Assembly (NCBI GenBank): GCA_024405155.1
Contig: JAKSPC010000022.1
Location: 1 to 34,796, forward strand
Length of the DNA: 34,796 bases
Direction: 5' to 3'
From: Lachnospiraceae bacterium
Lineage (GTDB): Bacteria; Bacillota; Clostridia; Lachnospirales; Lachnospiraceae
Part shown: in pieces, positions 23,264 to 31,145 of the stretch
Layout: each line of letters begins with the position of its first letter
How positions within the stretch are numbered: the stretch's first letter is position 1
Notes under the pieces: model-generated
Seen by the model: the letters and a program-made list of their open reading frames with translations, nothing else
What the model was told of the DNA's origin: nothing
Database searches by the model: none
Translations under genes and position numbers: made by a program

Positions 23264-24391
23264 TCAAACTTTTCTTCCGGGCAGCATTTCGTAAACGATT
23301 TCTTTGATCTCTTCAGCAACCGCTTCGGCTTCCCGCATGTTAAGGCCGATCCCTCTCGCTACCGAAAGGATATCTTCCAGCCCCGGGTTTTCCCCGTTTC
23401 CGTGTATGGTGGTGGCGTGTTCTCCGCCGATGGAATCACTGTAAGTAAGGTCATATGCCGGAGAAAGGACCCATCTGGCTTCCTTTTCGCAGTACAGATA
23501 TGAAAAATTCCTGGCGTGATCGTCCCTGTTATGGGCAAAAACGTTAAAACACATCAGCCGGAATAGCTTTCTGCACTCTGACATGTCTTTTGTAAGCTGC
23601 AGAGTAAGACGCATCAGCAGATCGTAGTCCAGATCCGGCACACGATGCGACGTCTCCAGAAGTCCGCCCGCCGTCACCATATGGATCTTATCCGCCTCAG
23701 CCGGGCCCTGCCGGTCAAAGCGTTTTACGCCAAAATATCCCTCGCACTTTTTGGAAGGAAACAGGCGCGCTTCCGCTGTTTCGATCCCGCATTTCTTTGC
23801 GCAGAGCATGTATTCATATTCACGCTTCCCCGCATTTTTTCCATCGCCATGCACCGGAAACTTAACGATCCAGTCCTCACCGTCCACTTTGGTAAGGATC
23901 TTCGGCCTGGTGCCGCCGGAGGAACCGCCTTTTTCAAAAAGAAGGTCCAGGTCATCCGAACTCTCTTCCTTCAGGATCTTCTCACAGGCCGCAGCCAGTT
24001 CATCATAAGATGCCGTTCTGCCGCTTTCCTTCACTTCCAGAGCCGGCCGGTAAGTGAGAGCCCCCATGCCGGACGTTCCCACGATAGCCAGCCTGTCAAG
24101 ATTTCCAAGCGCTGCGGGATCCACGCCGCTTTTACGCATCATCCTGTCTACCAGGAGCCTGCCCCACCCGTCAGGAAGGCTGTCCGCAAAAACACCGAAA
24201 AGTCCCTCGAAGGGATCGATCTTCGGATAAAAAACTTTCTTCTCCAGCGGCAGCGAAAAAGGACTGATGGAGAACCCTCCGGCAAGCCAGGTATCCGCGT
24301 AAGCAAAAGCCGCCTGCCTGTTTTGATGCAGAGCAAGCGTTCCTACCGGAAGATCGTGATAAAAAACATCCAGTCTGTTGATCCTATCCAT
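23264..24391 (-). CDS. hipA: HipA-family toxin kinase
   Basis: HipA-type Ser/Thr kinase. In studied relatives it phosphorylates glutamyl-tRNA synthetase or another translation target and is held inactive by HipB. The 375-residue product has an N-terminal HipA domain (VFYHDLPVGTLAL; DSLPDGWGRLLVDR). The phosphate loop GGSSGGTRPK is at 155-164, nucleotide-binding VKFP at 176-179, catalytic loop NRDDHARN at 288-295 and metal motif PAYDLT at 311-316. All key residues look intact, so it should be active. The ATG overlaps the end of hipB by 8 bases. Confidence 0.92.
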   Translation of the reverse strand: MDRINRLDVFYHDLPVGTLALHQNRQAAFAYADTWLAGGFSISPFSLPLEKKVFYPKIDPFEGLFGVFADSLPDGWGRLLVDRMMRKSGVDPAALGNLDRLAIVGTSGMGALTYRPALEVKESGRTASYDELAAACEKILKEESSDDLDLLFEKGGSSGGTRPKILTKVDGEDWIVKFPVHGDGKNAGKREYEYMLCAKKCGIETAEARLFPSKKCEGYFGVKRFDRQGPAEADKIHMVTAGGLLETSHRVPDLDYDLLMRLTLQLTKDMSECRKLFRLMCFNVFAHNRDDHARNFSYLYCEKEARWVLSPAYDLTYSDSIGGEHATTIHGNGENPGLEDILSVARGIGLNMREAEAVAEEIKEIVYEMLPGRKV

Positions 24392-24686
24392 TCTGTCTCG
24401 GGCCGCCCCGTCCCTGTTCGCTCAGCACTTCCTCGATTGACTGCGGCAAAACATCCTCGAAAAGATGATCAAGCTCGTCTTCCGTTCCCAGTGCGATCGC
24501 CAGCTTACAAAGTGATTCCAGGGAAACCTGACCGGTCCGTTCAAATCTCTTCAGTGAACCGAAACTGACTCCCGCCTTTTCCGAAAGATCTTTCTGCGAG
24601 ATCTTCCGGCGTTTTCTGATCCGACCCAGGCGCTGCGCGATCTGGATGCCGAGTTCTGATGCTGTTTTCTGAGACAAACTAATCAT
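24384..24686 (-). CDS. hipB: HipB-family helix-turn-helix antitoxin
   Basis: A 100-residue XRE-family DNA-binding antitoxin (RIRKRRKISQKDLSEKAGVSFGSLKRFERTG near residues 22-52, in parts) that should neutralise HipA and repress the operon. The C-terminal extension (SIEEVLSEQGRG) may contact the toxin. The ATG at 24686 lies only about seven bases from the -10 box and has no ribosome binding site, which points to a leaderless transcript. Confidence 0.9.
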   Translation of the reverse strand: MISLSQKTASELGIQIAQRLGRIRKRRKISQKDLSEKAGVSFGSLKRFERTGQVSLESLCKLAIALGTEDELDHLFEDVLPQSIEEVLSEQGRGGPRQNG

Positions 24687-24740
24687 GCTAATATATTATC
24701 TATTTTCCGTAATTATGTCAATATTGGATAATATATTATC
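24687..24740 (-). promoter_or_regulatory. hipBA promoter with two palindromic operators
   Basis: On the minus strand TTGACA (24716-24721), a 17-base spacer and TAATAT (24693-24698) form a near-perfect promoter. A perfect 14-bp palindrome GATAATATATTATC lies at 24727-24740, and a near-copy (GCTAATATATTATC) at 24687-24700 covers the -10 box. The centres are 40 bp apart, close to four helical turns, as expected for cooperative HipB binding. The outer operator touches the stop codon of the upstream TPP-enzyme gene. Confidence 0.85.
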
Positions 24741-26632
24741 TATCGTTCACCTTCTTCCGGCAGGGGAATGTACATCTGCCGTTCCAGTTCTTCCCGGGGA
24801 AGGAAGGGTGCCAGGTCCTCCAAAGGCGGGCTTACCAGCGTGCCGTCGGGCAGGCGCTTTGCGGAACTTTTGGGCTCCCACACCTGGTCGGTATCCGTAA
24901 AGATCTCGCAGAAAACGGGACCTTTCTGCGCAAGTGCCGCATCCACGGCTTCTTTCATTTCCGCATTGCTGCGGGCGCAGAAATAGGGGTATCCGAAGGC
25001 CCCGGCGATCTTTTCGAACGCAGGGAAGGAAAGGTCACCGGACTGGGGCCCGATGCCCACGAAGTTCTTTTGGAACAGGTTGGTCTGCGTGATGCGGATG
25101 GAGTGATAGCCCTGGTTGTTGATCAGGAAGATCTTCACGGGCAGCCGGTTGGTGAGGATGGTCTGCAGTTCCTGCAGATTCATCATGATGCTGCCGTCGC
25201 CCTCCAGGCAGATGGTCTCCTGCCGTTCGCCGCCGATGCAGGTGCCGATGGCCGCGGGAAGTCCGTAGCCCATGCTGGCGATGGCGGAGTTGTTGGCGAA
25301 ACGGGCGCCTTTTTTTATGTGCCAGGTCTGATGACCCGCCACGCAGCAGGCACCGTTGGAAACGGCGGTGAGGGCGTTTTCCGGAAGACGGCGGCTCAGA
25401 TAGTCAAGGAAGGCGTACACGTTGGTGCCTTTGCCGCTCTCTTCTTTCTGGTCCGGACGCACCACAGGGTAGGTCTCTTTCCAATAGCGGCACTTCGCAA
25501 GCCACTCTTCGCCGCAGTAAATGCCCTTCGTCCCCATGCTGCCGGGGGCGTCTTTGGAATCCACGGTGCTCAAGGAAAGCGCGGCATCCGCTGCCTTGTC
25601 CAGTTTCGTAAGGAAATCCTTCGCGTCCGCCCATACCGGCATGTCCACGTGAAGGGTATGCTTTTTGAGCTCTCCTTCGTCGATATCCACCATAATGACC
25701 TCGGCCGCGCGGGCCCAGGTCTTCCAGTCGTACCCCACCTGGCGGATGGAGATTCGCGTGCCCACGGCAAGGATGAGGTCCGCGTTCTGCACGGCCCAGT
25801 TGCCGGGACGGTCGCCCATATTTCCGCCGCGTCCGCAGTAAAGCGGGTGGTCGGTTTCGATCAAATCAATAGCATTCCAGTAGGTCACCACCGGAATGTT
25901 CAGTTTTTCAAGCACCTGGCGGAACGCCTCATAAGCGCCGCTTAAACGGATGCCGAAGCCTGCGTAAAACACCGGGCGCCTCGCATTCCGAATCTTTTCC
26001 AGTACGGTTTCTACCGTACTTATGTCAACCGTCGGAGGAAGCATGCTGTCATCTTCCGCCGGATCGTAACCCTTGAGTCCTTCCGTCTCGATGGTCATCC
26101 CCTGGAAATTTACCGGGATGTCGATCCACACAGGACCGGGACGGCCGGTCACCGCCAGATGCCAGGCCTTTTCCAGATGATAGCGGATCTCGGACGGATC
26201 TTCGATCATCACGGCGTACTTGGTCATGGGCGCCGCGGACTTTACGATGTCATATTCCTGGTCGCCCATGGCGCGAAGCACCGCGCCGGTCTCTTTATAC
26301 GCAAAGCGGGCCGTGGTGTCATAGCGCACCTGACCGCTTACCACAAACATGGGAATGGAATCCAGCCACGCGCCGCACACGCCGTTCAAGGCGTTGATGC
26401 CGCCGGGGCCGGTGGTGACGCAGAGAAGCGCGGGACGGTTCAACAGACGGGCGTAGGCTTCGGCCGCCATGGCGGAAGCCTGTTCGTGGTGGTTATAGGT
26501 AACGGTCAGCCCCTCTTTGTGGCCGAAGGCGTCGTTTAAGTGCATGGCACCGCCGCCAACCACGGAAAAAGCATCGGTCACCCCATGCTTCACCAGAAAA
26601 TCCGCCACATAATCTGCCAGTCTGATCTTCAT
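24740..26632 (-). CDS. Acetolactate synthase-like TPP-dependent enzyme (YerE-like candidate)
   Basis: A 630-residue thiamine-pyrophosphate enzyme of the acetolactate synthase superfamily. The N-terminal PYR domain has the activating glutamate (NHHEQ, Glu50) and LCVTTGPGGINALNG. A central domain has FYAGFGIRLSG. The C-terminal PP domain has the TPP-Mg motif from GDGS (478) to NN (505-506). It is longer than typical IlvB, and no small regulatory subunit is nearby. With rfbH and rfbF downstream in the cluster, I suggest it is the YerE/AviO1 type, which adds a two-carbon unit from pyruvate to a CDP-4-keto-3,6-dideoxyhexose. The ATG follows GAGGAAAAAATC. Confidence 0.75.
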   Translation of the reverse strand: MKIRLADYVADFLVKHGVTDAFSVVGGGAMHLNDAFGHKEGLTVTYNHHEQASAMAAEAYARLLNRPALLCVTTGPGGINALNGVCGAWLDSIPMFVVSGQVRYDTTARFAYKETGAVLRAMGDQEYDIVKSAAPMTKYAVMIEDPSEIRYHLEKAWHLAVTGRPGPVWIDIPVNFQGMTIETEGLKGYDPAEDDSMLPPTVDISTVETVLEKIRNARRPVFYAGFGIRLSGAYEAFRQVLEKLNIPVVTYWNAIDLIETDHPLYCGRGGNMGDRPGNWAVQNADLILAVGTRISIRQVGYDWKTWARAAEVIMVDIDEGELKKHTLHVDMPVWADAKDFLTKLDKAADAALSLSTVDSKDAPGSMGTKGIYCGEEWLAKCRYWKETYPVVRPDQKEESGKGTNVYAFLDYLSRRLPENALTAVSNGACCVAGHQTWHIKKGARFANNSAIASMGYGLPAAIGTCIGGERQETICLEGDGSIMMNLQELQTILTNRLPVKIFLINNQGYHSIRITQTNLFQKNFVGIGPQSGDLSFPAFEKIAGAFGYPYFCARSNAEMKEAVDAALAQKGPVFCEIFTDTDQVWEPKSSAKRLPDGTLVSPPLEDLAPFLPREELERQMYIPLPEEGER

Positions 26633-26718
26633 GATTTTTTCCTCTTGCTCAGTTTTTGACGTATTCCGTCGTTCTGCCGGCGCCCATTTCCCAAACCGTT
26701 CTATCCATCAAAACCGAC

Positions 26719-26982
26719 ATGTGAGCCGGAGAACAGTTTTTGCCGTGCGCGGCTCACATAAATGCTCACGAAACTTTTGCCGATTTGGACCTCTGAGACC
26801 CTTACCCCCGTTCCGGCTCACATCGCTTACGAAAATCCTGCCTAAATCGTCTTCAAATGGTTTACATAACTATTTTCATGTGAGCTAAATGCAGGAAAAA
26901 CGTGCCAGCGGCTCACATCGCAGTTTTTGACCTCCGATCGCATGTGAGCCAAAACGGCCTTCAGGCGTCCTCCGGCTCACAT
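26719..26982 (+). repeat. Four-dyad intergenic element, copy E
   Basis: Dyads at 26719-26759, 26783-26823, 26878-26918 and 26942-26982, with spaces of 23, 54 and 23 bp. Sequence is closest to the A/B type in the linker (CGCTTACGAAAATC). It is a single copy, with no A/B or C/D tail. It occupies most of the gap between the TPP-enzyme gene and the pRiA4b ORF-3-like gene. Confidence 0.95.
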
Positions 26983-26999
26983 GGGGGAACATGTTGATG

Positions 27000-27899
27000 T
27001 TATCTGATTTTTTCGATTTTCTTCTTATACTCTGAATTCGAACTTTTCTTTCCGTTTACGACTGCTTCAAACATTTCCGTCGCAAGTACTACACCAATCT
27101 TGTTCCTTGCAGTCAGATCGCCATATTTTTTCGCCAGCTCCCGATACTTTGCATTCACGTAATCTACTGTTTTTATCTGTTCGTCAATGGCCTTCATGAT
27201 TACAGTATTCAGGTGCATGTTGACGGTCGGATCTGAATCACCGGCAGCCACATTATCCAATTCTTCTGCGGTCCTCGGTTTCACTTCCAATTCGAATCCG
27301 CCTTCGTGCATGCCATCCAGGTACATTTCTATATTGCTGTCCAATGACTCGTCGAATAATTCTTTTTCTTCCGCAATGTTGAATTTTGTATCAAAATCGG
27401 ACAATTTTTCGATTTTGAAATTCCACGGGAAATAAATCCCCTCTTCCTCATTTTCTTCAGCACAGTCAGGATCCAGTTCACCGTCAAGATATCTTCCCAA
27501 AGTCCAGGCATTGTCTTCCCATATTCCCTGTCCGGTCCCGTCCACCAGAAAAGCCAGCTCTGTATTATCCAGTTTCACTTCTCTTTTATATACTTTACAA
27601 TCAAACAGCCAGTCATCGCCGGTATCATACCAGAACGAAAACTTGTCCCCAAGGTCAGAAAGACTGTATTCTTTCATGGGCACTTCATTCACGTCATTCC
27701 AGCCTTCCTCAATAAACACATCCGGACAATAAGATGTTTTTCCTTTAAGGAACAGAAAGCAATGTTCAAATTCAGCCCTTACCGCTGTACACATCGCGCA
27801 GCCCAATTCGATAAGATTAATGTCTTCCCGAACCAGGATCGTTCGATTCAGGCGGTCTTTCTTGTAACGATACTCCATTTTGATTTTTTTATAATTCAT
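27000..27899 (-). CDS. Plasmid pRiA4b ORF-3-like family protein
   Basis: A 299-residue acidic protein whose N-terminal half fits the pRiA4b ORF-3 domain: TILVREDINLIELG, FEHCFLFL and the KFSFWYDTGDDWLFDCKVYKRE segment, in parts (about residues 20-110). Family function is unknown; members occur on plasmids and in mobile regions. The C-terminal half is charged and likely helical. I choose ATG at 27899 (MNYKKIK), which follows AGAAAGG at suitable distance. Upstream, TGACA/TGTCA repeats at 27915-27941 look operator-like. The stop is 17 bases from element E. The gene is AT-richer than the sugar genes beside it. Confidence 0.75.
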   Translation of the reverse strand: MNYKKIKMEYRYKKDRLNRTILVREDINLIELGCAMCTAVRAEFEHCFLFLKGKTSYCPDVFIEEGWNDVNEVPMKEYSLSDLGDKFSFWYDTGDDWLFDCKVYKREVKLDNTELAFLVDGTGQGIWEDNAWTLGRYLDGELDPDCAEENEEEGIYFPWNFKIEKLSDFDTKFNIAEEKELFDESLDSNIEMYLDGMHEGGFELEVKPRTAEELDNVAAGDSDPTVNMHLNTVIMKAIDEQIKTVDYVNAKYRELAKKYGDLTARNKIGVVLATEMFEAVVNGKKSSNSEYKKKIEKIR

Positions 27900-27962
27900 A
27901 TCGTTCATCCTTTCTGACAAACAATTCTGTCACGGGTGTCAGCGAAAACCGCCGCCCTGCAC

Positions 27963-29306
27963 TTATCCTTTCACTGCCTCGATGATGGATTCTGCCATGT
28001 AGGCGAGCATTTCGTCCGTCATGCCGGGGTAGACGCCGATCCAGAAGGAGTCGTTCATCACCTGATCGGTGACGGTAAGGTCTCCCGCCACGCGGTAGGC
28101 GTCGGTGCCGCGGATCTGGTCGAAGCAGGGGTGCTTCACAAGGTTGCCGCTGAAAAGAAGGCGGGTCTGAATGTTGCGCCCCTCCAAAAAGCGGGTGAGC
28201 TCGTTGCGGGTGATGCCCGCCTGCGGCTTTACGGTAATGAGGAAGCCAAACCAGGAAGGATCGCCCCCTTCCACCGGCTCCGGCAGAAGGAGCTTATCGG
28301 AAACGCACTCCAGTGCCTCCCGCAGATATTTCCAGTTTTTCTTGCGTTTTTCAATAAACGACGGGAACTTCTTCAGCTGCTCGCAGCCCACCGCGGCCTG
28401 CATATCCGTCACTTTCAGATTGAAGCCGAAATGGCTGTACACGTACTTGTGATCGTAGCCGTGAGGCAGCTGGCCGAAATCGCCGTCGAAACGGTGGCCG
28501 CACATGTTGTCGTGGCCGGAGGCGCAGATGCAGTCACGGCCCCAGTCGCGGTAGGAAAGGATGAGCCTGTTAAGAAGCGGATCGTCCGTATACACGCAGC
28601 CGCCCTCGCCCATGGTCATGTGATGGGGCGGGTAGAAAGAGGACGTGCCGATATCGCCCCAGGTGCCCGTGAACTTCGTAACGCCGTTCATGGTATAGCG
28701 GGAGCCGAGCGCGTCGCAGTTATCCTCAATAAGCCACAGCCCGCGGCGGTCACAGAATTCCTTCACTGCCTTAATGTCGAAAGGATTGCCCAGGGTGTGG
28801 GCGATCATGACGGCCTTCGTTTTGGGGGACCAGGCCGCCTCCAGTTTTGTAACGTCGATATTCCCCTGGGGCACGGTCACGTCCACGAATACCGGCACGG
28901 CGCCGTACTGCAGGATGGGCGTTACGGTGGTGGGGAAGCCGCAGGCCACGGTGATGACCTCGTCGCCCCGCTTTATCTGGCGGTCTCCCAGTTCCGGCGC
29001 TGTAAGCACCATGAAGGCCAAAAGATTTGCGGATGAGCCGGAATTCACCAGATGGGCGAATTTCACGCCGATCCAGGAAGCGAAGTCCTTTTCGAACTGC
29101 TCCGCAAAACGGCCGGTGGTGAGCCAGAAATCAAGCGCCGCGTCAGTGAGCGCCTGCATTTCCTTTTCGTCAAAAACGCGGGAGGCGTAATTGATACGGT
29201 CTCCCGGCTCGAAAGCTTTTTTCGGCTCCTTAAAATCCTTATAATACTGTGCCACAAGCGCTTTGATCTGTTCGCGCGCCTCGGCTTCTGTCTTCCAATT
29301 GCTCAT
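27963..29306 (-). CDS. rfbH: CDP-4-keto-6-deoxy-D-glucose-3-dehydrase (E1), RfbH
   Basis: PMP-dependent, iron-sulfur dehydrase that removes the C3 hydroxyl of CDP-4-keto-6-deoxyglucose on the way to 3,6-dideoxyhexoses. The 447-residue product is a DegT/DnrJ-type aminotransferase fold. The PLP lysine is replaced by histidine (SSFYPPHHMTMGEGG, His228-229), the signature of this dehydrase. Cys259-X-Cys261-X7-Cys269 with Cys197 are candidate [2Fe-2S] ligands. The ATG at 29306 follows GAGGAAAGATTTG. The companion reductase (E3) and CDP-glucose 4,6-dehydratase are not in the window. Confidence 0.92.
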   Translation of the reverse strand: MSNWKTEAEAREQIKALVAQYYKDFKEPKKAFEPGDRINYASRVFDEKEMQALTDAALDFWLTTGRFAEQFEKDFASWIGVKFAHLVNSGSSANLLAFMVLTAPELGDRQIKRGDEVITVACGFPTTVTPILQYGAVPVFVDVTVPQGNIDVTKLEAAWSPKTKAVMIAHTLGNPFDIKAVKEFCDRRGLWLIEDNCDALGSRYTMNGVTKFTGTWGDIGTSSFYPPHHMTMGEGGCVYTDDPLLNRLILSYRDWGRDCICASGHDNMCGHRFDGDFGQLPHGYDHKYVYSHFGFNLKVTDMQAAVGCEQLKKFPSFIEKRKKNWKYLREALECVSDKLLLPEPVEGGDPSWFGFLITVKPQAGITRNELTRFLEGRNIQTRLLFSGNLVKHPCFDQIRGTDAYRVAGDLTVTDQVMNDSFWIGVYPGMTDEMLAYMAESIIEAVKG

Positions 29307-29333
29307 CAAATCTTTCCTCGAAAAATGCCTTGC

Positions 29334-30305
29334 TTATTCTTTCGGTCCATCCGCAGTCTTTTTGTCTTCCTGCGCGAAATTGATGCGTTCCTCTTCCACC
29401 ACCAGCGGCCGGTTCATCACCCTCTGGTTGATGGACAGCACGTACTCGCCCACCAGACCCACGAAAAGGATCTGGATGGAGCCCAGGAACAAAAGTCCTA
29501 TGAGCATGGGCGCGATGCCTGCCGGGAAACGGTCCCACCAGATGAGCTTCATGATGAGATAAATGATCGCCACCAGGAAACTTATCCCGCTGCAGATGGC
29601 GCCGATGAAGGTGGCCACGCGGAGCGCCACTTTTGTGTAGGAAGTTACGCTGAGCATCGCCGCATCGTAAAGGGTGTAGAAATTGTTGTGCGTCTTCCCC
29701 GCCCGGCGTTTCGGCTGCTCATAGGGGATCTCTTTCCGCTTGTAGCCAAGCTCCGCCACGATGCCGCGAAGGAAAGGCGTGGGATCTTTCAGGTCGCGGA
29801 GCACCTCGATGAAATCCCTGTCGTAAAGCCCGGAGCCCGTGAAGTGCTCGATCTGCTCCACGTTGGAGAATTTCTTGATCATCTTGTAGTAGAGGCTTCG
29901 AAGCCAGTACATGAACTTATTTTCCCGGCTGGTGGTCTTGATGCCGATGACGATCTTGTAGCCGTTCTCCCACTCGTGCACGTATTTGGGGATGAGCTCC
30001 ACCGGGTCCTGAAAATCCGCCACCATACTGATGACGCAGTCACCGATGCACTGCAGCATGCCGTAATACGGGGAATTGAACTGGCCGAAATTCTTGGCGT
30101 TGAAAATGGCCTTGATCTTCGGGTTCTCCGCGCACAGACCGCGCAAAAGCGGCCGGGTGTTATCCTGCGAGTCGTTGTCGATGAAGACCAGCTCGTAGTC
30201 ATAGGCGGGAAGTTCGGTTGTAATGGTATCGATCACGGCTTTCGAAATGGGGACCACGTTTTCCTCTTCGTTATAGCACGGGATCAGCACACTGATCTTT
30301 TTCAT
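29334..30305 (-). CDS. Family 2 glycosyltransferase, GtrB/DPM1-like, membrane-anchored
   Basis: Polyprenyl-phosphate hexosyltransferase-like protein, 323 residues. The GT2 domain starts KISVLIPCYNEEENVVPI, has ELVFIDNDSQDNT near 48-60 and VADFQDPVE as the metal-binding region. Two C-terminal membrane spans follow (VATFIGAICSGISFLVAIIY and APMLIGLLFLGSIQILFVGLV, in parts). Such enzymes load a sugar onto undecaprenyl phosphate for transfer at the outer face. I choose ATG at 30305, preceded by GAGGTATATTTC, over the longer frame from 30341. It lies between rfbF and rfbH. Confidence 0.9.
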   Translation of the reverse strand: MKKISVLIPCYNEEENVVPISKAVIDTITTELPAYDYELVFIDNDSQDNTRPLLRGLCAENPKIKAIFNAKNFGQFNSPYYGMLQCIGDCVISMVADFQDPVELIPKYVHEWENGYKIVIGIKTTSRENKFMYWLRSLYYKMIKKFSNVEQIEHFTGSGLYDRDFIEVLRDLKDPTPFLRGIVAELGYKRKEIPYEQPKRRAGKTHNNFYTLYDAAMLSVTSYTKVALRVATFIGAICSGISFLVAIIYLIMKLIWWDRFPAGIAPMLIGLLFLGSIQILFVGLVGEYVLSINQRVMNRPLVVEEERINFAQEDKKTADGPKE

Positions 30306-30368
30306 GAAATATACCTCAACTGGCACAGTGTGCCGGCTCACGCCGGACGCACAGTTTCCTCAACGCTT

Positions 30369-31145
30369 TTACCACAGCTTCCAGGGGGCGTTGCCGCTCT
30401 CCCACAGCTTCTCCAGCTGCTGGCGCTCTCTCTGGGAATCCATGCATTGCCAGTAGCCCTTGTGCACGTAGCTCATCAGCTGGCCCTCTTCTGCCAGGCG
30501 CTCCAGGGGCGTGGTCTCGAACACCGTTTCGTCCCCGTCCAGATAGTCGAAGATGCGGGGCTCCAGCACCATGAAGCCGGCGTTGATGGGGGCACCGTCG
30601 GACTGCTTCTTTTCGCGGAAGGAACGCACCGCGCCGTACTCGCCGATATCCAAAACGCCCTTGGTCTGGTCCATCTTGACCGCGGTGAGCGTGGCCACTT
30701 TGCCGTGGGACTTGTGGAACTTCACCAGCTCGTTCACGTCCACGTCGCACACGCCGTCGCCGTAGGTCATAAGGAACGGCTCATCGCCCACGTACTCTCT
30801 GATGCGCTTTATGCGGCCGCCGGTCATGGTATTAAGACCTGTATCCGCCACCAGCACGTTCCAGGGTTCTGCATTGGAATGAAGCACTTTCATGTCGCTC
30901 TTTCCGTCTTTGTAGCAGAACTCCACATCGGAGGAATTGATGAAATAATCGGCGAACCATTCCTTGATGATGTGCTGCTTGTAGCCGGCGCAGATAATGA
31001 AATCGTTAAACCCGTAGTGGGAATATCCCTTCATGATGTGCCACAGGATGGGCATGCCGCCGATCTCTATCATGGGCTTCGGCTTGAACTGCGATTCTTC
31101 GGAAATGCGGGTGCCGAACCCGCCGGCAAGAATTACGACTTTCAT
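30369..31145 (-). CDS. rfbF: Glucose-1-phosphate cytidylyltransferase, RfbF
   Basis: Makes CDP-glucose from glucose-1-phosphate and CTP, the entry step to CDP-3,6-dideoxyhexoses. The 258-residue product has the nucleotidyltransferase signature GGFGTRISEESQFKPKPM at residues 8-25. FLMTYGDGVCDVDV (metal-binding Asp near 130) and INAGFMVLEP follow, and the end carries YWQCMDSQRE. Length is normal. The ATG overlaps the stop of the upstream sugar transferase by four bases (ATGA). The two phosphohexomutases of the window could supply its substrate. Confidence 0.94.
   Translation of the reverse strand: MKVVILAGGFGTRISEESQFKPKPMIEIGGMPILWHIMKGYSHYGFNDFIICAGYKQHIIKEWFADYFINSSDVEFCYKDGKSDMKVLHSNAEPWNVLVADTGLNTMTGGRIKRIREYVGDEPFLMTYGDGVCDVDVNELVKFHKSHGKVATLTAVKMDQTKGVLDIGEYGAVRSFREKKQSDGAPINAGFMVLEPRIFDYLDGDETVFETTPLERLAEEGQLMSYVHKGYWQCMDSQRERQQLEKLWESGNAPWKLW

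Noticed and set aside
26630-27013. TGATTTTTTC on both sides of element E as a target duplication
   Set aside because: Ten T-rich bases, lying at some distance from the element ends and inside two gene ends. Too weak to support insertion.
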